From contig NZ_JAFBGM010000001.1 in assembly GCF_016811105.1 (NCBI RefSeq), forward strand, positions 2,819,714 to 2,883,713: 64,000 bases of DNA, written 5' to 3'. The notes beneath the pieces were generated by a model that saw only the letters and a program-made list of their open reading frames with translations, was not told the origin of the DNA and made no database searches. Within the stretch, counting starts at the first letter, position 1; every line of letters starts with the position of its first letter. This stretch comes from Aurantibacter crassamenti (lineage in GTDB: Bacteria; Bacteroidota; Bacteroidia; Flavobacteriales; Flavobacteriaceae). The translations under genes and the position numbers were made by a program. Shown in pieces: positions 46,702 to 56,957 of the stretch.

Positions 46702-47433
46702 ATGTCGATTAGTTCTGGTGAACCCTTAAGTATTTCGCAAGGTCATATTCATATTTGGTCAATCAGCGCAATTGATGATATTCACAAGCTAAATGAAATA
46801 TCAAAAATTCTATCTAAGGATGAACTTTTAAAAGCGAGTAAGTTTCGTTTCAATAAAGATCGTTCAGTTTATATAACGGCACGTTTTTTATTGAGAAAGT
46901 TAATAGGAAGTTATTTAGGTATAGCACCTAAAGAAATAGTTTTTGAGTACAGCGAATTTGGAAAACCATCGTACTTAAAAAATGTTGATTTAGATTTTAA
47001 TGTTTCGCATTCGGGAAATCGAATCATCATCGGATTTTCAAAAGAATACAATTTAGGAGTTGATATAGAAAGAATCAAAAAAGACTTTGATCCCTTAGAA
47101 CTAGCAGAAAATGTTTTTTCTGATGACGAAATAAGAGCGCTATCTGCAACTAATGATTCAGAAAAATTTCAAGCATTTTATCGAGGTTGGACGCGTAAGG
47201 AATCTTTTATAAAAGCAGTAGGCGAGGGGTTGTCGTATCCATTAAAATCATTCACAGTTACTATTGATGACGATGAAAATGCAAGCTTTATTACAATAAA
47301 TTCTACACAAGAATCACAGCAGAATTGGCAACTTCATTCATTCATTCCGGCCAAAGATTTTATTGCAGCGATAACAACAAATGGTAAACCAGTTCATATA
47401 GAATTTTTCGATGCTAAAAATCAATTTATATAA
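46702..47433 (+). CDS. Sfp-type 4'-phosphopantetheinyl transferase
   Basis: The 243-residue protein has the two hallmark motifs, GVDIERIKK and FYRGWTRKESFIKAVGEGL, plus FNVSHSGNRIIIGFS. It transfers the phosphopantetheine arm of coenzyme A to carrier serines, here the free carrier (30891) and the carrier domains of the two synthetase arms. The gene begins 12 bases after the thioesterase protein and ends the plus-strand arm. Confidence 0.95.
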   Translation: MSISSGEPLSISQGHIHIWSISAIDDIHKLNEISKILSKDELLKASKFRFNKDRSVYITARFLLRKLIGSYLGIAPKEIVFEYSEFGKPSYLKNVDLDFNVSHSGNRIIIGFSKEYNLGVDIERIKKDFDPLELAENVFSDDEIRALSATNDSEKFQAFYRGWTRKESFIKAVGEGLSYPLKSFTVTIDDDENASFITINSTQESQQNWQLHSFIPAKDFIAAITTNGKPVHIEFFDAKNQFI

Positions 47434-47519
47434 AATAAATACTAGAAGTAGTAATCATTTCATATTTTATTAATTCCTACTTTTACGCCATGTTAACAGT
47501 GTAATTTAAAATGTTTCCC

Positions 47520-47990
47520 ATGAAAAAAATAGTTGTTTTTATAGCTCTTATTTTTGCGATAGCTGCTAAAGCTCAAGTAGTTGATTCCACGGCTGTAGTA
47601 CAAGATAGCTTAGCATTACAAGCACTTGATTTAGAAGCTGAAAAAGAAAAAATTGAAAAAATAGAAGCGCAGGAGAAAGCACAAAAGAAAGCCGAAAAAG
47701 AAGTTGCAAAAGCCGAAAAAGCACAAAAAAAGGCAGAAAAGGCTCAAAAGAAAGCTGAAAAAGAGATTAAGAAGAAGGAAAAATTAGCTGATGCCATTTC
47801 TTCGAAAAAGAAAAGTATTGCAAAGGAAGAAAGTAAAATTGATAAGCTCAATGTGAAAATAGCAAAGGGTAGACAAAAAGGTAAGCTTTCACCCGATGAT
47901 ATTAATAAAATGAATATTAAGATTGAGAAATCAAAAGTTAAAATTGCCAAAGAAAAAGAAAAGCTAACCAAGCTGGTAAATAAGCAATAA
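47520..47990 (+). CDS. Exported Lys/Glu/Ala-rich coiled-coil protein
   Basis: I chose the ATG at 47520 rather than 47511 because it gives a clean signal peptide (MKKIVVFIALIFAIAAKAQ). The mature protein of about 137 residues is a highly charged helix with repeated KAEKAQKKAEK-type units and KIAKEKEKLTKL near the end. It is low complexity and probably coiled-coil in the periplasm. I recognise no family or function. It is not obviously part of the peptide locus. Confidence 0.7.
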   Translation: MKKIVVFIALIFAIAAKAQVVDSTAVVQDSLALQALDLEAEKEKIEKIEAQEKAQKKAEKEVAKAEKAQKKAEKAQKKAEKEIKKKEKLADAISSKKKSIAKEESKIDKLNVKIAKGRQKGKLSPDDINKMNIKIEKSKVKIAKEKEKLTKLVNKQ

Positions 47991-48071
47991 GTTCTTGATT
48001 TATAAGAGTGTTTTGTAACAATTCAACAAATTGTTCGTCATATTAGTAGAACAACCTATAAAACACAAATC

Positions 48072-48410
48072 ATGAAAGTAGAAAATAATAGTTTATTAGC
48101 TGCAACGCATTTAAGTCAATTGCTTGACTTTGTTACCGGAATTGGTGGTCTAATTGTTCCATTAATAATATGGTTTACTCAAAAAGACTCCGTTCTAGGT
48201 ATGGATGAAAATGGCAAATCAATAATCAATTTTAGAATAAGCATGTTTATTTATGTGCTAGTTTGTATTCCATTAATATTATTTTTTGGTCTTGGTTTAT
48301 TGGGCTTTATGGTGTTAGGTATTCTGTACTTTATTTTCCCAATAGTAAATGCCATTAAAGCGAGTAAAGGCGAAGATCCACATTACCCGTTAAGTATGAA
48401 GTTTATATAA
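48072..48410 (+). CDS. DUF4870-family small membrane protein
   Basis: The 112-residue protein has two or three membrane spans (LDFVTGIGGLIVPLIIWFTQ; FIYVLVCIPLILFFGLGLLG; MVLGILYFIFPIVNAIKAS). It shows the DUF4870 pattern, including WFTQKDS and INFRISMFIY. The function of the family is unknown. It is convergent with dnaN, with a two-way terminator between them. Confidence 0.85.
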   Translation: MKVENNSLLAATHLSQLLDFVTGIGGLIVPLIIWFTQKDSVLGMDENGKSIINFRISMFIYVLVCIPLILFFGLGLLGFMVLGILYFIFPIVNAIKASKGEDPHYPLSMKFI

Positions 48411-48429
48411 AAATTTTACTAACTCGAAC

Positions 48430-48468
48430 AAAAAATCCGTCAAGGTTTAAAACCAAGACGGATTTTTT
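48430..48468. terminator. Two-way terminator between DUF4870 and dnaN
   Basis: AAAAAATCCGTC (48430-48441) is inverted at 48457-48468, with an inner GGTTT/AAACC stem. A and T runs on both sides let it serve both converging genes. Confidence 0.92.
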
Positions 48469-48487
48469 AATTTTTATATATTTTTTA

Positions 48488-49606
48488 CTAGCCGTTTAAC
48501 ATAACTGGCATCACAAGCATTGTAACAATTTCGCCTTCATCAAGTCCGTCAGCTGGCGTTAAAATCCCCGCTCTATTCGGTAAACTCATTTCAACAGAAA
48601 CTTCATCAGCATTAAGGTTATTCAACATTTCAGTAAGAAATCTTGAGTTGAAACCAATTTGCATATCATCACCTTGATACGAGCATGTTAAGCGTTCTTC
48701 CGCTTTATTACTGTAATCAATGTCTTCAGCAGAAATATTCAATTCTGCACCAGCAATTTTAAGTCGAATCTGGTGTGTTGTTTTATTTGAAAATATTGCA
48801 ACTCTACGAACAGAACTTAAAAATTGACTTCTTGAAATTGTCAATTTATTCGGATTCTCTTTCGGAATAACTGCTTCGTAATTAGGGTATTTACCATCAA
48901 TTAATCTGCAAATTAGAATAGTGCTACCAAAAGTAAATTTTGCATTACTTTCATTGTATTCAATTGTAACATCATCTTCACTACCACCTAAAATACCTTT
49001 TAATAAATTTAATGGTTTCTTAGGCATAATAAATTCAGCAACCTCAGAAGAAGAAACATCTTCTCGTTGGTATTTCACAAGCTTATGTGCATCAGTGGCA
49101 ACAAAAGTCAAATTTTCTGGAGAGAATTGAAAAAACACGCCGCTCATCACAGGTCTTAAATCATCATTACCCGCTGCAAATATTGTTTTGTCAATTGCAG
49201 TTGCTAGAATATCACCCATAATAGTTGTAGTACTCGGGTCAGCTAATTCTACCGCTTTCGGAAATTCTGCGCCATCTGCATATGCTAATGCATACTTACC
49301 ATGATCTGAGCTAATCTCTACGGTATTGTTATCAGCAACTACAAATGTAAGTGGCTGTTCAGGAAATGTCTTTAGTGTATCTAAAAGCAAACGAGCAGGT
49401 ACAGCAATGTTACCTTCATTATCAGAATCTACATCAATTACAGAACTCATCGTTGTTTCAAGATCTGAAGCCGAGATAGTCAATTTATCTTTATTCAGGG
49501 CGAACAAAAAATTATCTAAAATGGGTAGCGTATTGCTATTATTAATAACGCCTCCTAAAACCTGGAGTTCTTTGAGTAAGTAAGTACTTGATACGATAAA
49601 TTTCAT
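48488..49606 (-). CDS. dnaN: DNA polymerase III beta sliding clamp
   Basis: The 372-residue protein has the full length and three-domain pattern of DnaN (MKFIVSSTYLLKELQVLGGV, NTLPILDNFLF, FAAGNDDLRPVMSGVFFQF, IDGKYPNYEAVIP) and the C-terminal VTMLVMPVML. It is the ring that holds the replicative polymerase on DNA in the cytoplasm. It is not next to dnaA in this window, so the usual origin arrangement is absent here. Confidence 0.97.
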   Translation of the reverse strand: MKFIVSSTYLLKELQVLGGVINNSNTLPILDNFLFALNKDKLTISASDLETTMSSVIDVDSDNEGNIAVPARLLLDTLKTFPEQPLTFVVADNNTVEISSDHGKYALAYADGAEFPKAVELADPSTTTIMGDILATAIDKTIFAAGNDDLRPVMSGVFFQFSPENLTFVATDAHKLVKYQREDVSSSEVAEFIMPKKPLNLLKGILGGSEDDVTIEYNESNAKFTFGSTILICRLIDGKYPNYEAVIPKENPNKLTISRSQFLSSVRRVAIFSNKTTHQIRLKIAGAELNISAEDIDYSNKAEERLTCSYQGDDMQIGFNSRFLTEMLNNLNADEVSVEMSLPNRAGILTPADGLDEGEIVTMLVMPVMLNG

Positions 49607-50017
49607 CAGAATGATCTAGTTTTTTGGCTTTTTTCTCCTAAGAAAAATTAAACATTTCGAGGTTTCAGTAAGTTAAAATACGTCCAACCTAATCACACAA
49701 AGATATTTGAATTGTATTTTTTTATGAAACAAACTTATCAACATTTTAAGCCTATTATTTCACTCTAAATATAACGATATTTACTAGTGTTTACTATTCA
49801 GATAACTAATGGTAAGCACTGTATTTATTGTAAATACACCGGTAAAAGTGTTAGGATGTTAATTGCTTTATAATTCTAAAAAAGCTTAGCTTAAAAATGA
49901 ATGTTTATAAGTTGCTATTCCGATTTTTAATAGATATGCACTTGTACTCTCTTTAACTTCTTATAACCTAAATTAATAAATCACTACCAAAACATCAAAA
50001 AGCAATGATAAGAAAAA
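49607..50017. other. Intergenic region upstream of dnaN
   Basis: The 411-base gap carries a Bacteroidota -7-like box on the minus strand, TATCTTTG (plus coordinates 49698-49705), 92 bases before dnaN. A TTTG lies 24 bases further upstream, a looser spacing than usual. I see no gene or RNA. Confidence 0.4.
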
Positions 50018-50302
50018 CTAAAGTTTGTCTAAACTCCAAACTTCTGGGGTGTCTGCAAAAAATAGTTTTGTTCGTGACCAAATAGCTTTGAAATATTCAG
50101 AATTACGATAATTATTTAAAGCCGATTCGTCATCCCAGTGGCTGTATGTGAAAAATACCTGCGGATTCGACTTGTCTTGATACAATTCTAAAGAGATGAA
50201 TCCCTCAAAATCCTTGATACTTTCTTTATGCACTTCAAAAATTTGCAAGAAATCAGGAATGTATTCAATTTCAAATGTCAGTTTTACGATGCGTACTAAC
50301 AT
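50018..50302 (-). CDS. Antibiotic biosynthesis monooxygenase (ABM) domain protein
   Basis: The 94-residue single-domain protein matches the ABM ferredoxin-like fold (MLVRIVKLTF, FEGFISLELYQD, FFTYSHWDDESALNNYRNS). Family members include quinol monooxygenases and haem-degrading enzymes, and many small members have unknown roles. The start overlaps the stop of the upstream gene as TAATG, so translation is coupled. Confidence 0.85.
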   Translation of the reverse strand: MLVRIVKLTFEIEYIPDFLQIFEVHKESIKDFEGFISLELYQDKSNPQVFFTYSHWDDESALNNYRNSEYFKAIWSRTKLFFADTPEVWSLDKL

Positions 50303-51132
50303 TATTTAAAATTTATAGAAATAGCATCTAAATACTCAAGACCTAATAAAGACGATGCGCTACCGCCAGCTTTAGGATTGCTTTTATAAATTGCAATTTC
50401 AATGTAGCCCGAAGAATTATAGATGGCCAGTAATTCACCAGCACCTTTTCGACGGTTTTTCTCCAACGAAAAATCTACAATATCACTATATTTTTTATAA
50501 ATTTTGGTCAGAACTTTAGCTCTAGCTTGAATTTCAAAATCACGCCCTTTTCTATATGCCTCAAAAAAGTTTTTATGAATATTGGTCACTACATTGCCGT
50601 AATTATCAATATACAATACTGAGCCAATAATTTTATTTCCACTATCGGTGACACTTGGTGATAAATCACGTACTTCATGCAATTCCTTAATCGGTTTACC
50701 AACAACTTCTAAAGTACCACCTCTAGCGATATGACATGCAACACGAACAAAAACTTCATTTAAAGGAAAAGAGCCACTATCGGCATTATGTATAGCAATT
50801 TCTACAATTTTAGTTGGAGGCGCATCAGATTTAAGTAGGTCTAGAATACCATTATCGGCACAAATAAAATAATGTCCGTTTAATAATGCGGCTATATGCC
50901 TTGTCTCTTCTGTAATCTCAGAATCAACACCAATAACATGTACCGTTCCTTCAGGAAAATGCTTGTATGAATTTTGTAAAATATAAGCACATTCTTGAAT
51001 ATTAAATGGCCCCACATTATGTGAAATATCAACAATATTGGCGTCAGCCAATTCTTTGTAAATAGCGCCTTTAACAGCACCAACAAAATGGTCTTTTAAT
51101 CCGAAATCTGTGGTAAGAGTAATAATTGCCAT
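50302..51132 (-). CDS. SAM hydroxide adenosyltransferase/hydrolase family (DUF62)
   Basis: The 276-residue protein begins with the family motif ITLTTDFGLKDHFVGAVKG, then IVDISHNVGPFNI and HYFICADNGIL, and has a C-terminal barrel with IGSVLYIDNYGNVVTNI. Members cleave S-adenosylmethionine to adenosine and methionine using water or hydroxide. The gene is divergent from phoH and precedes the ABM gene. Confidence 0.92.
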   Translation of the reverse strand: MAIITLTTDFGLKDHFVGAVKGAIYKELADANIVDISHNVGPFNIQECAYILQNSYKHFPEGTVHVIGVDSEITEETRHIAALLNGHYFICADNGILDLLKSDAPPTKIVEIAIHNADSGSFPLNEVFVRVACHIARGGTLEVVGKPIKELHEVRDLSPSVTDSGNKIIGSVLYIDNYGNVVTNIHKNFFEAYRKGRDFEIQARAKVLTKIYKKYSDIVDFSLEKNRRKGAGELLAIYNSSGYIEIAIYKSNPKAGGSASSLLGLEYLDAISINFK

Positions 51133-51259
51133 ACAGCAATGTTGATATGTTTGTGGGTAATCAGACTAATTTTTTACTTAAATTTGTTCAACAAAATTAT
51201 AACAAAAAAACAGCCTTCCGAAATTTATCTTTTTCATTAATTCAAAATTAATAAACTCT

Positions 51260-52213
51260 TTGAACGAACTAGAATTAGAACTTACAGAAATAAGCCCAAG
51301 AGATTTTTTTGGTCAGGGAAATGAAAACATCAATTTAATAAAGAAATACTTTCCGAAACTTAAAATTGTTGCACGTGGTAGTAAAATAAAAGTTTACGGC
51401 GATCAAGAATTGTTAGAAGAATTTGACAAACGTTTTCACATGCTAACCGAACATGTATCTAAATATAATAAGATGGATGAAAATGTAATCGAACGTATTT
51501 TAACTAGTGATGGAAAGGATGATTATGAAACTCCGGAACAGAGCGGTGAAACTTTAGTTCATGGTGTTAGCGGAAAATTAATAAAAGCTAGAACAGTTAA
51601 TCAACGTAAATTGGTAGAAGCGGCCAAGAAAAACGATATGGTTTTTGCTATTGGGCCCGCTGGTACAGGCAAAACATATACAGGAGTTGCATTAGCTGTT
51701 AAAGCACTGAAAGAGAAGCAGGTAAAGCGAATTATTCTAACAAGGCCTGCGGTAGAAGCTGGAGAAAATCTTGGGTTTTTACCTGGCGATTTAAAAGAGA
51801 AGTTAGACCCTTACATGCAACCGTTGTATGATGCACTTCGTGATATGATTCCGTCTGAAAAATTAGTGCATTATATAGATAATGGTACCATTCAAATAGC
51901 ACCAATGGCCTTTATGCGTGGGCGTACTTTAGATAACGCCTTTGTAATTCTTGATGAAGCGCAGAATACAACACATGCACAAATGAAAATGTTCTTAACC
52001 AGAATGGGTAAGAATGCTAAATTTCTAATTACAGGTGATCCAGGTCAAATAGATTTACCTCGACGTATAATTTCGGGACTAAAAGAAGCAATTTTAGTAT
52101 TGAAAAATGTACAAGGTATTGAAATCATTTACTTAGATGACAAAGATGTAATTCGTCATAAATTGGTAAAAGAGGTAATCACAGCATACAAAAGTATAGA
52201 GCACGAAAGTTAA
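51260..52213 (+). CDS. PhoH-family ATPase
   Basis: The 317-residue protein has the Walker A motif IGPAGTGKTYTGVALA, the Walker B region VILDEAQNTTHAQMKMFLTR and FLITGDPGQIDLP, all typical of PhoH. A KH-like N-terminal region precedes them. The start is a TTG at 51260, which gives the family N-terminus MNELELELTEISPRDFFG. It is cytoplasmic, with a likely role in RNA metabolism; the detailed function is not settled. The purC gene follows 21 bases later. Confidence 0.93.
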   Translation: MNELELELTEISPRDFFGQGNENINLIKKYFPKLKIVARGSKIKVYGDQELLEEFDKRFHMLTEHVSKYNKMDENVIERILTSDGKDDYETPEQSGETLVHGVSGKLIKARTVNQRKLVEAAKKNDMVFAIGPAGTGKTYTGVALAVKALKEKQVKRIILTRPAVEAGENLGFLPGDLKEKLDPYMQPLYDALRDMIPSEKLVHYIDNGTIQIAPMAFMRGRTLDNAFVILDEAQNTTHAQMKMFLTRMGKNAKFLITGDPGQIDLPRRIISGLKEAILVLKNVQGIEIIYLDDKDVIRHKLVKEVITAYKSIEHES

Positions 52214-52234
52214 ATTAAAAAGGATTCCTGAAGA

Positions 52235-53185
52235 ATGGGTAATACAATTACAGATACAAATTTCAATTTTCCGAGTCAAAAAAGCATTTATAAAGGTAAA
52301 GTTCGTGAAGTTTACACCTTAGCTGACAATCTTTTATTAATGGTAGCAACCGATCGTTTGTCTGCTTTTGATGTAGTGATGCCTAAAGGTATTCCGTATA
52401 AGGGTCAAATTTTAAATCAAATTGCAACCAAAATGATGGCTGCAACCGAAGATATTGTGCCAAATTGGTTGCTAGCGACTCCAGATCCTAATGTTGCTGT
52501 TGGGCATGCGTGCGAACCTTTTAAAGTTGAGATGGTAATTCGAGGGTATCTTTCAGGCCATGCGGCAAGAGAGTATAAGGCAGGAAAACGGATATTATGC
52601 GGAGTAGCGATGCCTGATAATATGAAGGAGAATGATAAATTTCCTCAGCCTATAATTACCCCTGCTACGAAAGCTGAAATGGGAGATCATGATGAGGATA
52701 TTTCAAGAGAAGATATTCTTAAGCGGAATATAGTTTCTGAGGATGATTACAGTATTCTTGAAAAATATACAAAAGCGTTATTTCAAAGAGGCACCGAAAT
52801 AGCCGCATCAAGAGGATTAATTCTTGTGGATACCAAATATGAATTTGGAAAAACTAGCGATGGAAAAATTGTATTGATTGATGAAATACATACACCAGAT
52901 TCATCACGATATTTTTATGCTGAAGGGTATCAAGAACGACAAGATAATAACGAAGCTCAAAAACAATTATCTAAGGAGTTTGTTAGACAATGGCTCATAA
53001 AGAATGACTTTCAAGGTCTTGAGGGTCAAAAGGTACCAGAAATGTCTGATGAATATATTGAAACTGTTTCTGAACGTTATATTGAGCTTTACGAAAATAT
53101 TACGGGAGAAACTTTTGTAAAGGCAGATATTTCTAATATTCAAAATCGAATTGAACAAAATGTGTTGAAGTATTTAAATGATTAA
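52235..53185 (+). CDS. purC: Phosphoribosylaminoimidazole-succinocarboxamide synthase
   Basis: The 316-residue protein is the longer Bacteroidota form of SAICAR synthetase. It has [28 protein letters not shown] split over the ATP-binding start, [19 protein letters not shown], and [19 protein letters not shown]. It catalyses the ATP-dependent addition of aspartate to CAIR in purine synthesis. It probably shares a transcript with phoH and converges on the exonuclease gene with 7 bases between stops. Confidence 0.96.
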   Translation: MGNTITDTNFNFPSQKSIYKGKVREVYTLADNLLLMVATDRLSAFDVVMPKGIPYKGQILNQIATKMMAATEDIVPNWLLATPDPNVAVGHACEPFKVEMVIRGYLSGHAAREYKAGKRILCGVAMPDNMKENDKFPQPIITPATKAEMGDHDEDISREDILKRNIVSEDDYSILEKYTKALFQRGTEIAASRGLILVDTKYEFGKTSDGKIVLIDEIHTPDSSRYFYAEGYQERQDNNEAQKQLSKEFVRQWLIKNDFQGLEGQKVPEMSDEYIETVSERYIELYENITGETFVKADISNIQNRIEQNVLKYLND

Positions 53186-53192
53186 ACAAGCG

Positions 53193-53855
53193 CTACTTCA
53201 ATAATTTCTTTACACTAAACTTAGGTTTCTTTTTTAGTTTTTCAATTATTTTAAGAAAGGCAATTGCTGTGATATAACTATCGCCCAAAGCAGTATGACG
53301 GTCTCTTTTTGAGATATCAAATTTTTCAGCTAATTCATCTAAAGAATACTGTTCTTTTCTTGTCAGTAATGGCGAATTGATTAATGTTTTTTTATAGAGT
53401 ACGGATGTATCTAGAAATGTGTTTAGCAATTTAGGAAGGCCATGTCTTTCAAGCGCACAATTAATCATATTTTTATCAAAACCAACATGGTGCGCTACAA
53501 AAACAGAGTTGCCAAGAAAGCTTAAAAATTGTTGTAATGCCTCTAATTCAGATATGCAATTGGGGCCTTCATTTCTTAAAATACCATGTATTTGTACATT
53601 CTCAGCGTGATAAAAATGTTGGTCTAAAAATATCTCAAAACTATCTTGAACTGCAATAGTGTTGTTTTTTATTGACAATGCTCCTATGCTAAGTATTCTG
53701 TCATTTTCATAGTCAAATCCCGTAGTTTCAGTATCAAGTACTACAAAACGAACAGCATTGATATCATCTGGTTGTGGTTCATTAAAACTTTTTGCATAGG
53801 TATGCCAAAAGTCAGGCAGGTGTACATCTTTTTTTCTCTTTTTAAAAAAGCCCAT
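53193..53855 (-). CDS. DNA polymerase III epsilon-like 3'-5' exonuclease
   Basis: The 220-residue DEDDh exonuclease has Exo I VVLDTETTGFDYENDRILSI, Exo II VFVAHHVGFDKNMI and Exo III HTALGDSYITAIAFL. It is not fused to a polymerase. Such stand-alone proteins may proofread or degrade short DNA or RNA. Its start overlaps the stop of the DUF294 protein as TAATG, so the two are coupled. Confidence 0.93.
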   Translation of the reverse strand: MGFFKKRKKDVHLPDFWHTYAKSFNEPQPDDINAVRFVVLDTETTGFDYENDRILSIGALSIKNNTIAVQDSFEIFLDQHFYHAENVQIHGILRNEGPNCISELEALQQFLSFLGNSVFVAHHVGFDKNMINCALERHGLPKLLNTFLDTSVLYKKTLINSPLLTRKEQYSLDELAEKFDISKRDRHTALGDSYITAIAFLKIIEKLKKKPKFSVKKLLK

Positions 53856-55777
53856 TATCCTAAAAGATTTGCAACCATGAAACGTACTTTAATAAGCTCT
53901 TGCAATTCTTTAATTGTTTTAAAAGTTCTTTTTAATTTAATTTTTTCTTCTTTGCTTAATGTGTCTAATGCTATAAACCGACCCGAATCATTATGTAGCA
54001 AACCTTGTTTTGTTCTAAATTTTAACAATGCTTTTGTCGCATATGAGCAGGCTAAAAAAAGTTCTTGCGAATTGGGCTCCAATTCGGCTAAACGTTCAAA
54101 ACGTTCTGCGGTATTGTTTATTGATTTTATTTTATGCGAAAGAATAAGTAAACGTGCAGCATCAACCAAAGGCATTAAAGCTCTTCGTTTTAGGTCGAAA
54201 AAATCTTTGTGTGCACCATCGTCTTCTACGAGAAATGATCTAAAGAATCCGGAAGGAGAAGGATTTTGGAGCGCACCACTTGCTAAATGTCTAAAAAAGA
54301 TGGGGTATGTTGATGTCTCCTCAAAAATATGTTCGGTCAATTGGTCAATTAATTCCTTTTCGCCATAAACTAAATTATAATCGAAGAATATTGATGACAA
54401 AAGAACTTCTTCAGGTCCGGGGTTAGCAATCCAATGCGATACTGCAGTTTTCCATTGCGATAAACTTAGGCACCATTTAGGGTTAGAACCCATCATTTCG
54501 GCTGGGCAGTATTCATACCCTATTTTCATTAAACCCTTAGTGATATGTTTTGCTAGTTTTAGAAAATACTTGGTGGTATTGGCCAATTCTGATTCTTCAA
54601 CATCTTCAAAAATTAGCGCGTTATCTTGGTCTGTATGCAGTAATTGTTCGCTTCTACCTTGACTACCCATACTAATCCATGAAAATTTCACCGGAGGCGG
54701 TGAAGACATTCGTTCTAATGAAAGATTGGTAACTTGTTTAACACAAGCATCATTGAGCTCTGAAATAATTCTAGAAGTCAAGGTCATCGGAATATTTTGA
54801 TCCAAATAGCCTTGCAATAAATTCATAATACTTTTACGTATTAATTTTATCTTTTTAATCTTTCTAGCCCTTTTAATTGCTTTCATTAATACCGCAGGAT
54901 TATTACCTAAGGTCAACATTAAATCATGCTTAGAAAGTATGCCAGCAGCAGCTGTGTTTACAGTGCCATCTTCTGTGAGGCATAAATGACTAATATTACT
55001 TTTCATCATGGCCATTTGTGCCTGTGCAACTGTCATTTTTTTTGGGTAGGTAATTACAGGCGAAGTCATTATTTCAGAAGCCTTTGCACTAATAGGTAAC
55101 AATCCGGTTGCTACTTTATTTCGAATGTCTTTATCTGTAATAATACCAATTGGCAATTTGTCTTCTAGAACTAACATTGCGCCAACTTTTCTTTTGGTCA
55201 TCCGTTCAGCTAAAGATTGAATAGTAGTGGTTTTGGTACAACTAACTATTTTTTTAGAATAAGTGACTTGTTGAAAATCAAAGAGAACTGTGTTTGTAGG
55301 TGTGATTTTTGGTGCTACAGAACCACTAACCAGTTGACCTTTTTCTTTTATGGAATACGGGTTTCTCGTGTTGGACGCAAAGCTTTCGATTAGAAAATTT
55401 CCAACATCCTCATATTTTTGGGTGTGCGGACGAAAGGCATTTAACGGTATCGCATATAGAATGCTCTCTTCAAAAGCAAAGGCATCCATTTTATAATTCT
55501 CGTTGGCTATAAGAGGCCGTAATCCGAAGATATCACCTTCATCACATTTGTCAAGTAACGAATTGTTTTCTTTATTGTTTAAGATAACTGCACCCTTATG
55601 AACCACGTAAAAACATTCATGAGGCGCCTCATCCGTTTGAAAAACCGCACTGCCCTTATCGCGATATACTATAGAAACTTCTGCAGCAAGATTTTCTAAA
55701 TCTGTTTTGTCGATGGCATTAAAAGGAGGGAAGCGCCTTAAAAAATCAGCTACACGAATAGATATGGTATTGTTCAT
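53855..55777 (-). CDS. cNMP-binding, CBS and DUF294 nucleotidyltransferase-like protein
   Basis: The 640-residue protein has an N-terminal cyclic-nucleotide-binding-like domain (about 10-130) and a pair of CBS domains (about 170-295: KVGAMLVLEDKLPIGIITD; NISHLCLTEDGTV). A DUF294 domain follows with the nucleotidyltransferase signature GSQGRSEQLLHTDQDNAL, then a helical C-terminal domain (about 490-640). The signature matches the GlnD-type fold, suggesting transfer or binding of a nucleotide, but the target is unknown. It is probably a cytoplasmic regulator responding to nucleotides. Confidence 0.92.
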   Translation of the reverse strand: MNNTISIRVADFLRRFPPFNAIDKTDLENLAAEVSIVYRDKGSAVFQTDEAPHECFYVVHKGAVILNNKENNSLLDKCDEGDIFGLRPLIANENYKMDAFAFEESILYAIPLNAFRPHTQKYEDVGNFLIESFASNTRNPYSIKEKGQLVSGSVAPKITPTNTVLFDFQQVTYSKKIVSCTKTTTIQSLAERMTKRKVGAMLVLEDKLPIGIITDKDIRNKVATGLLPISAKASEIMTSPVITYPKKMTVAQAQMAMMKSNISHLCLTEDGTVNTAAAGILSKHDLMLTLGNNPAVLMKAIKRARKIKKIKLIRKSIMNLLQGYLDQNIPMTLTSRIISELNDACVKQVTNLSLERMSSPPPVKFSWISMGSQGRSEQLLHTDQDNALIFEDVEESELANTTKYFLKLAKHITKGLMKIGYEYCPAEMMGSNPKWCLSLSQWKTAVSHWIANPGPEEVLLSSIFFDYNLVYGEKELIDQLTEHIFEETSTYPIFFRHLASGALQNPSPSGFFRSFLVEDDGAHKDFFDLKRRALMPLVDAARLLILSHKIKSINNTAERFERLAELEPNSQELFLACSYATKALLKFRTKQGLLHNDSGRFIALDTLSKEEKIKLKRTFKTIKELQELIKVRFMVANLLG

Positions 55778-55909
55778 ATCGCAAATTTAAAGAATTAGAT
55801 GGCCACTACAGTTTAGAGTTGATTGTAAACAAAATATAAAATATTGCATATAAAAATATAGGTGATACATAAAAATATTTATTGAAATTGACTTAGATTA
55901 AAAGAACCT

Positions 55910-56482
55910 TTAGCGAAAAAAAACAAATAATATTTGCTTGCTATTTTTGTACCCCTTGCGTATTTTCTTAAAAGCTATTCTAATTTGAGATTCAACAGTT
56001 TTTATTGAAATATCCAATTTCTCGGCAATTTCTTTGTTTTTGTAACCTTCTTTTTTACTAAGTAAAAGAATCTCTTTGCATCGGTCAGGAAGCGAGTCAA
56101 CTAAACTCATTACCATTTCAATTTTCTCTACTTTATCTAAGAGTAAAGAATCGTCTTCAATTATTTGTTCTTGAAGAACTTTGTGTTTAAAAGACACCAA
56201 AGAATGCTCAATTCTTTTATTCTTACGAACATTCTGTATGCTAGCATTATATACCGCTTTATATAAGTATGATTTTACTGAGGTATTAATTTTTAGCTCT
56301 TCTCGCTGGGTCCAAAGCTTAATAAATATACTTTGTACAAGGTCTTCTGCATCAGGTAGCCTAAGTGAGAATTGTAATGCATACACACATAAAGGTCTGT
56401 AATGCAAATCAAAAAGCATTTTTAAGGCATGGCTGTCGTTTTGTTGCACTCTTGCCCAGATAGCTTCTTCATTCATTTTCAC
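55910..56482 (-). CDS. ECF-subfamily RNA polymerase sigma-70 factor
   Basis: The 190-residue protein has sigma region 2 (LFDLHYRPLCVYALQF, DAEDLVQSIFIKLWTQ) and region 4 (LPDRCKEILLLSKKEGYKNK, IAEKLDISIKTVESQI). It belongs to the Bacteroides-type ECF group normally held by a FecR anti-sigma factor. The FecR, STN-SusC and SusD genes lie across a 475-base gap on the opposite strand, so the set is divergent. The partner relation is inferred from position and from the STN domain. Confidence 0.93.
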   Translation of the reverse strand: MKMNEEAIWARVQQNDSHALKMLFDLHYRPLCVYALQFSLRLPDAEDLVQSIFIKLWTQREELKINTSVKSYLYKAVYNASIQNVRKNKRIEHSLVSFKHKVLQEQIIEDDSLLLDKVEKIEMVMSLVDSLPDRCKEILLLSKKEGYKNKEIAEKLDISIKTVESQIRIAFKKIRKGYKNSKQILFVFFR

Positions 56483-56957
56483 ACATCATAATTATTTGAT
56501 ACTGTTCGCAGTTCAACGTTAAAGTAAAGATTGAAAAGTAAGAATAATATATTATTCTTTAATTAAAACTTAAACTAACATACTAATCATTCTTGTAAAA
56601 AGCCTATAACACTAAAAAACAATACTCAGCCTAGAAATAGAAGTCCGAATGTACATTTTTTAAAGGAATACCAAATGTGGATAGTAAATTCATTTTTACC
56701 CTCTATTTAGTATAACGAGATGTTTTATTCCTAAAAACAGATAAGGTTAGAATTCGAAACCTAGCTAACATTTTTTTTGCAAAAAAAAAAGAAGAAGTTA
56801 TCTACTAATTATTAATTCTTCTAATACAGTAATTAAACGAATAATGTAAAAGTTGCCCTATATATAATTAATAATTAAAAAAAAATGAATTTTTTTTAAG
56901 GGTATACTAGAAATTAAGCGTCATAACTAAAAATATAGTAAATAAACATTCGGTGTA
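56483..56957. other. Intergenic region between sigma factor and fecR-like gene
   Basis: The gap of 475 very AT-rich bases holds the divergent promoters. I see no gene, RNA or clear inverted repeat, and no confident promoter elements. Confidence 0.5.

Noticed and set aside
48017-48035. AACAATT/AATTGTT inverted repeat before the DUF4870 gene
   Set aside because: Only 7 bp in AT-rich DNA; it could easily be chance.
49725-49745. DnaA-box-like TTATCAACA near dnaN, suggesting an origin
   Set aside because: Only one imperfect box, no cluster, no dnaA and no AT-rich unwinding layout recognised.
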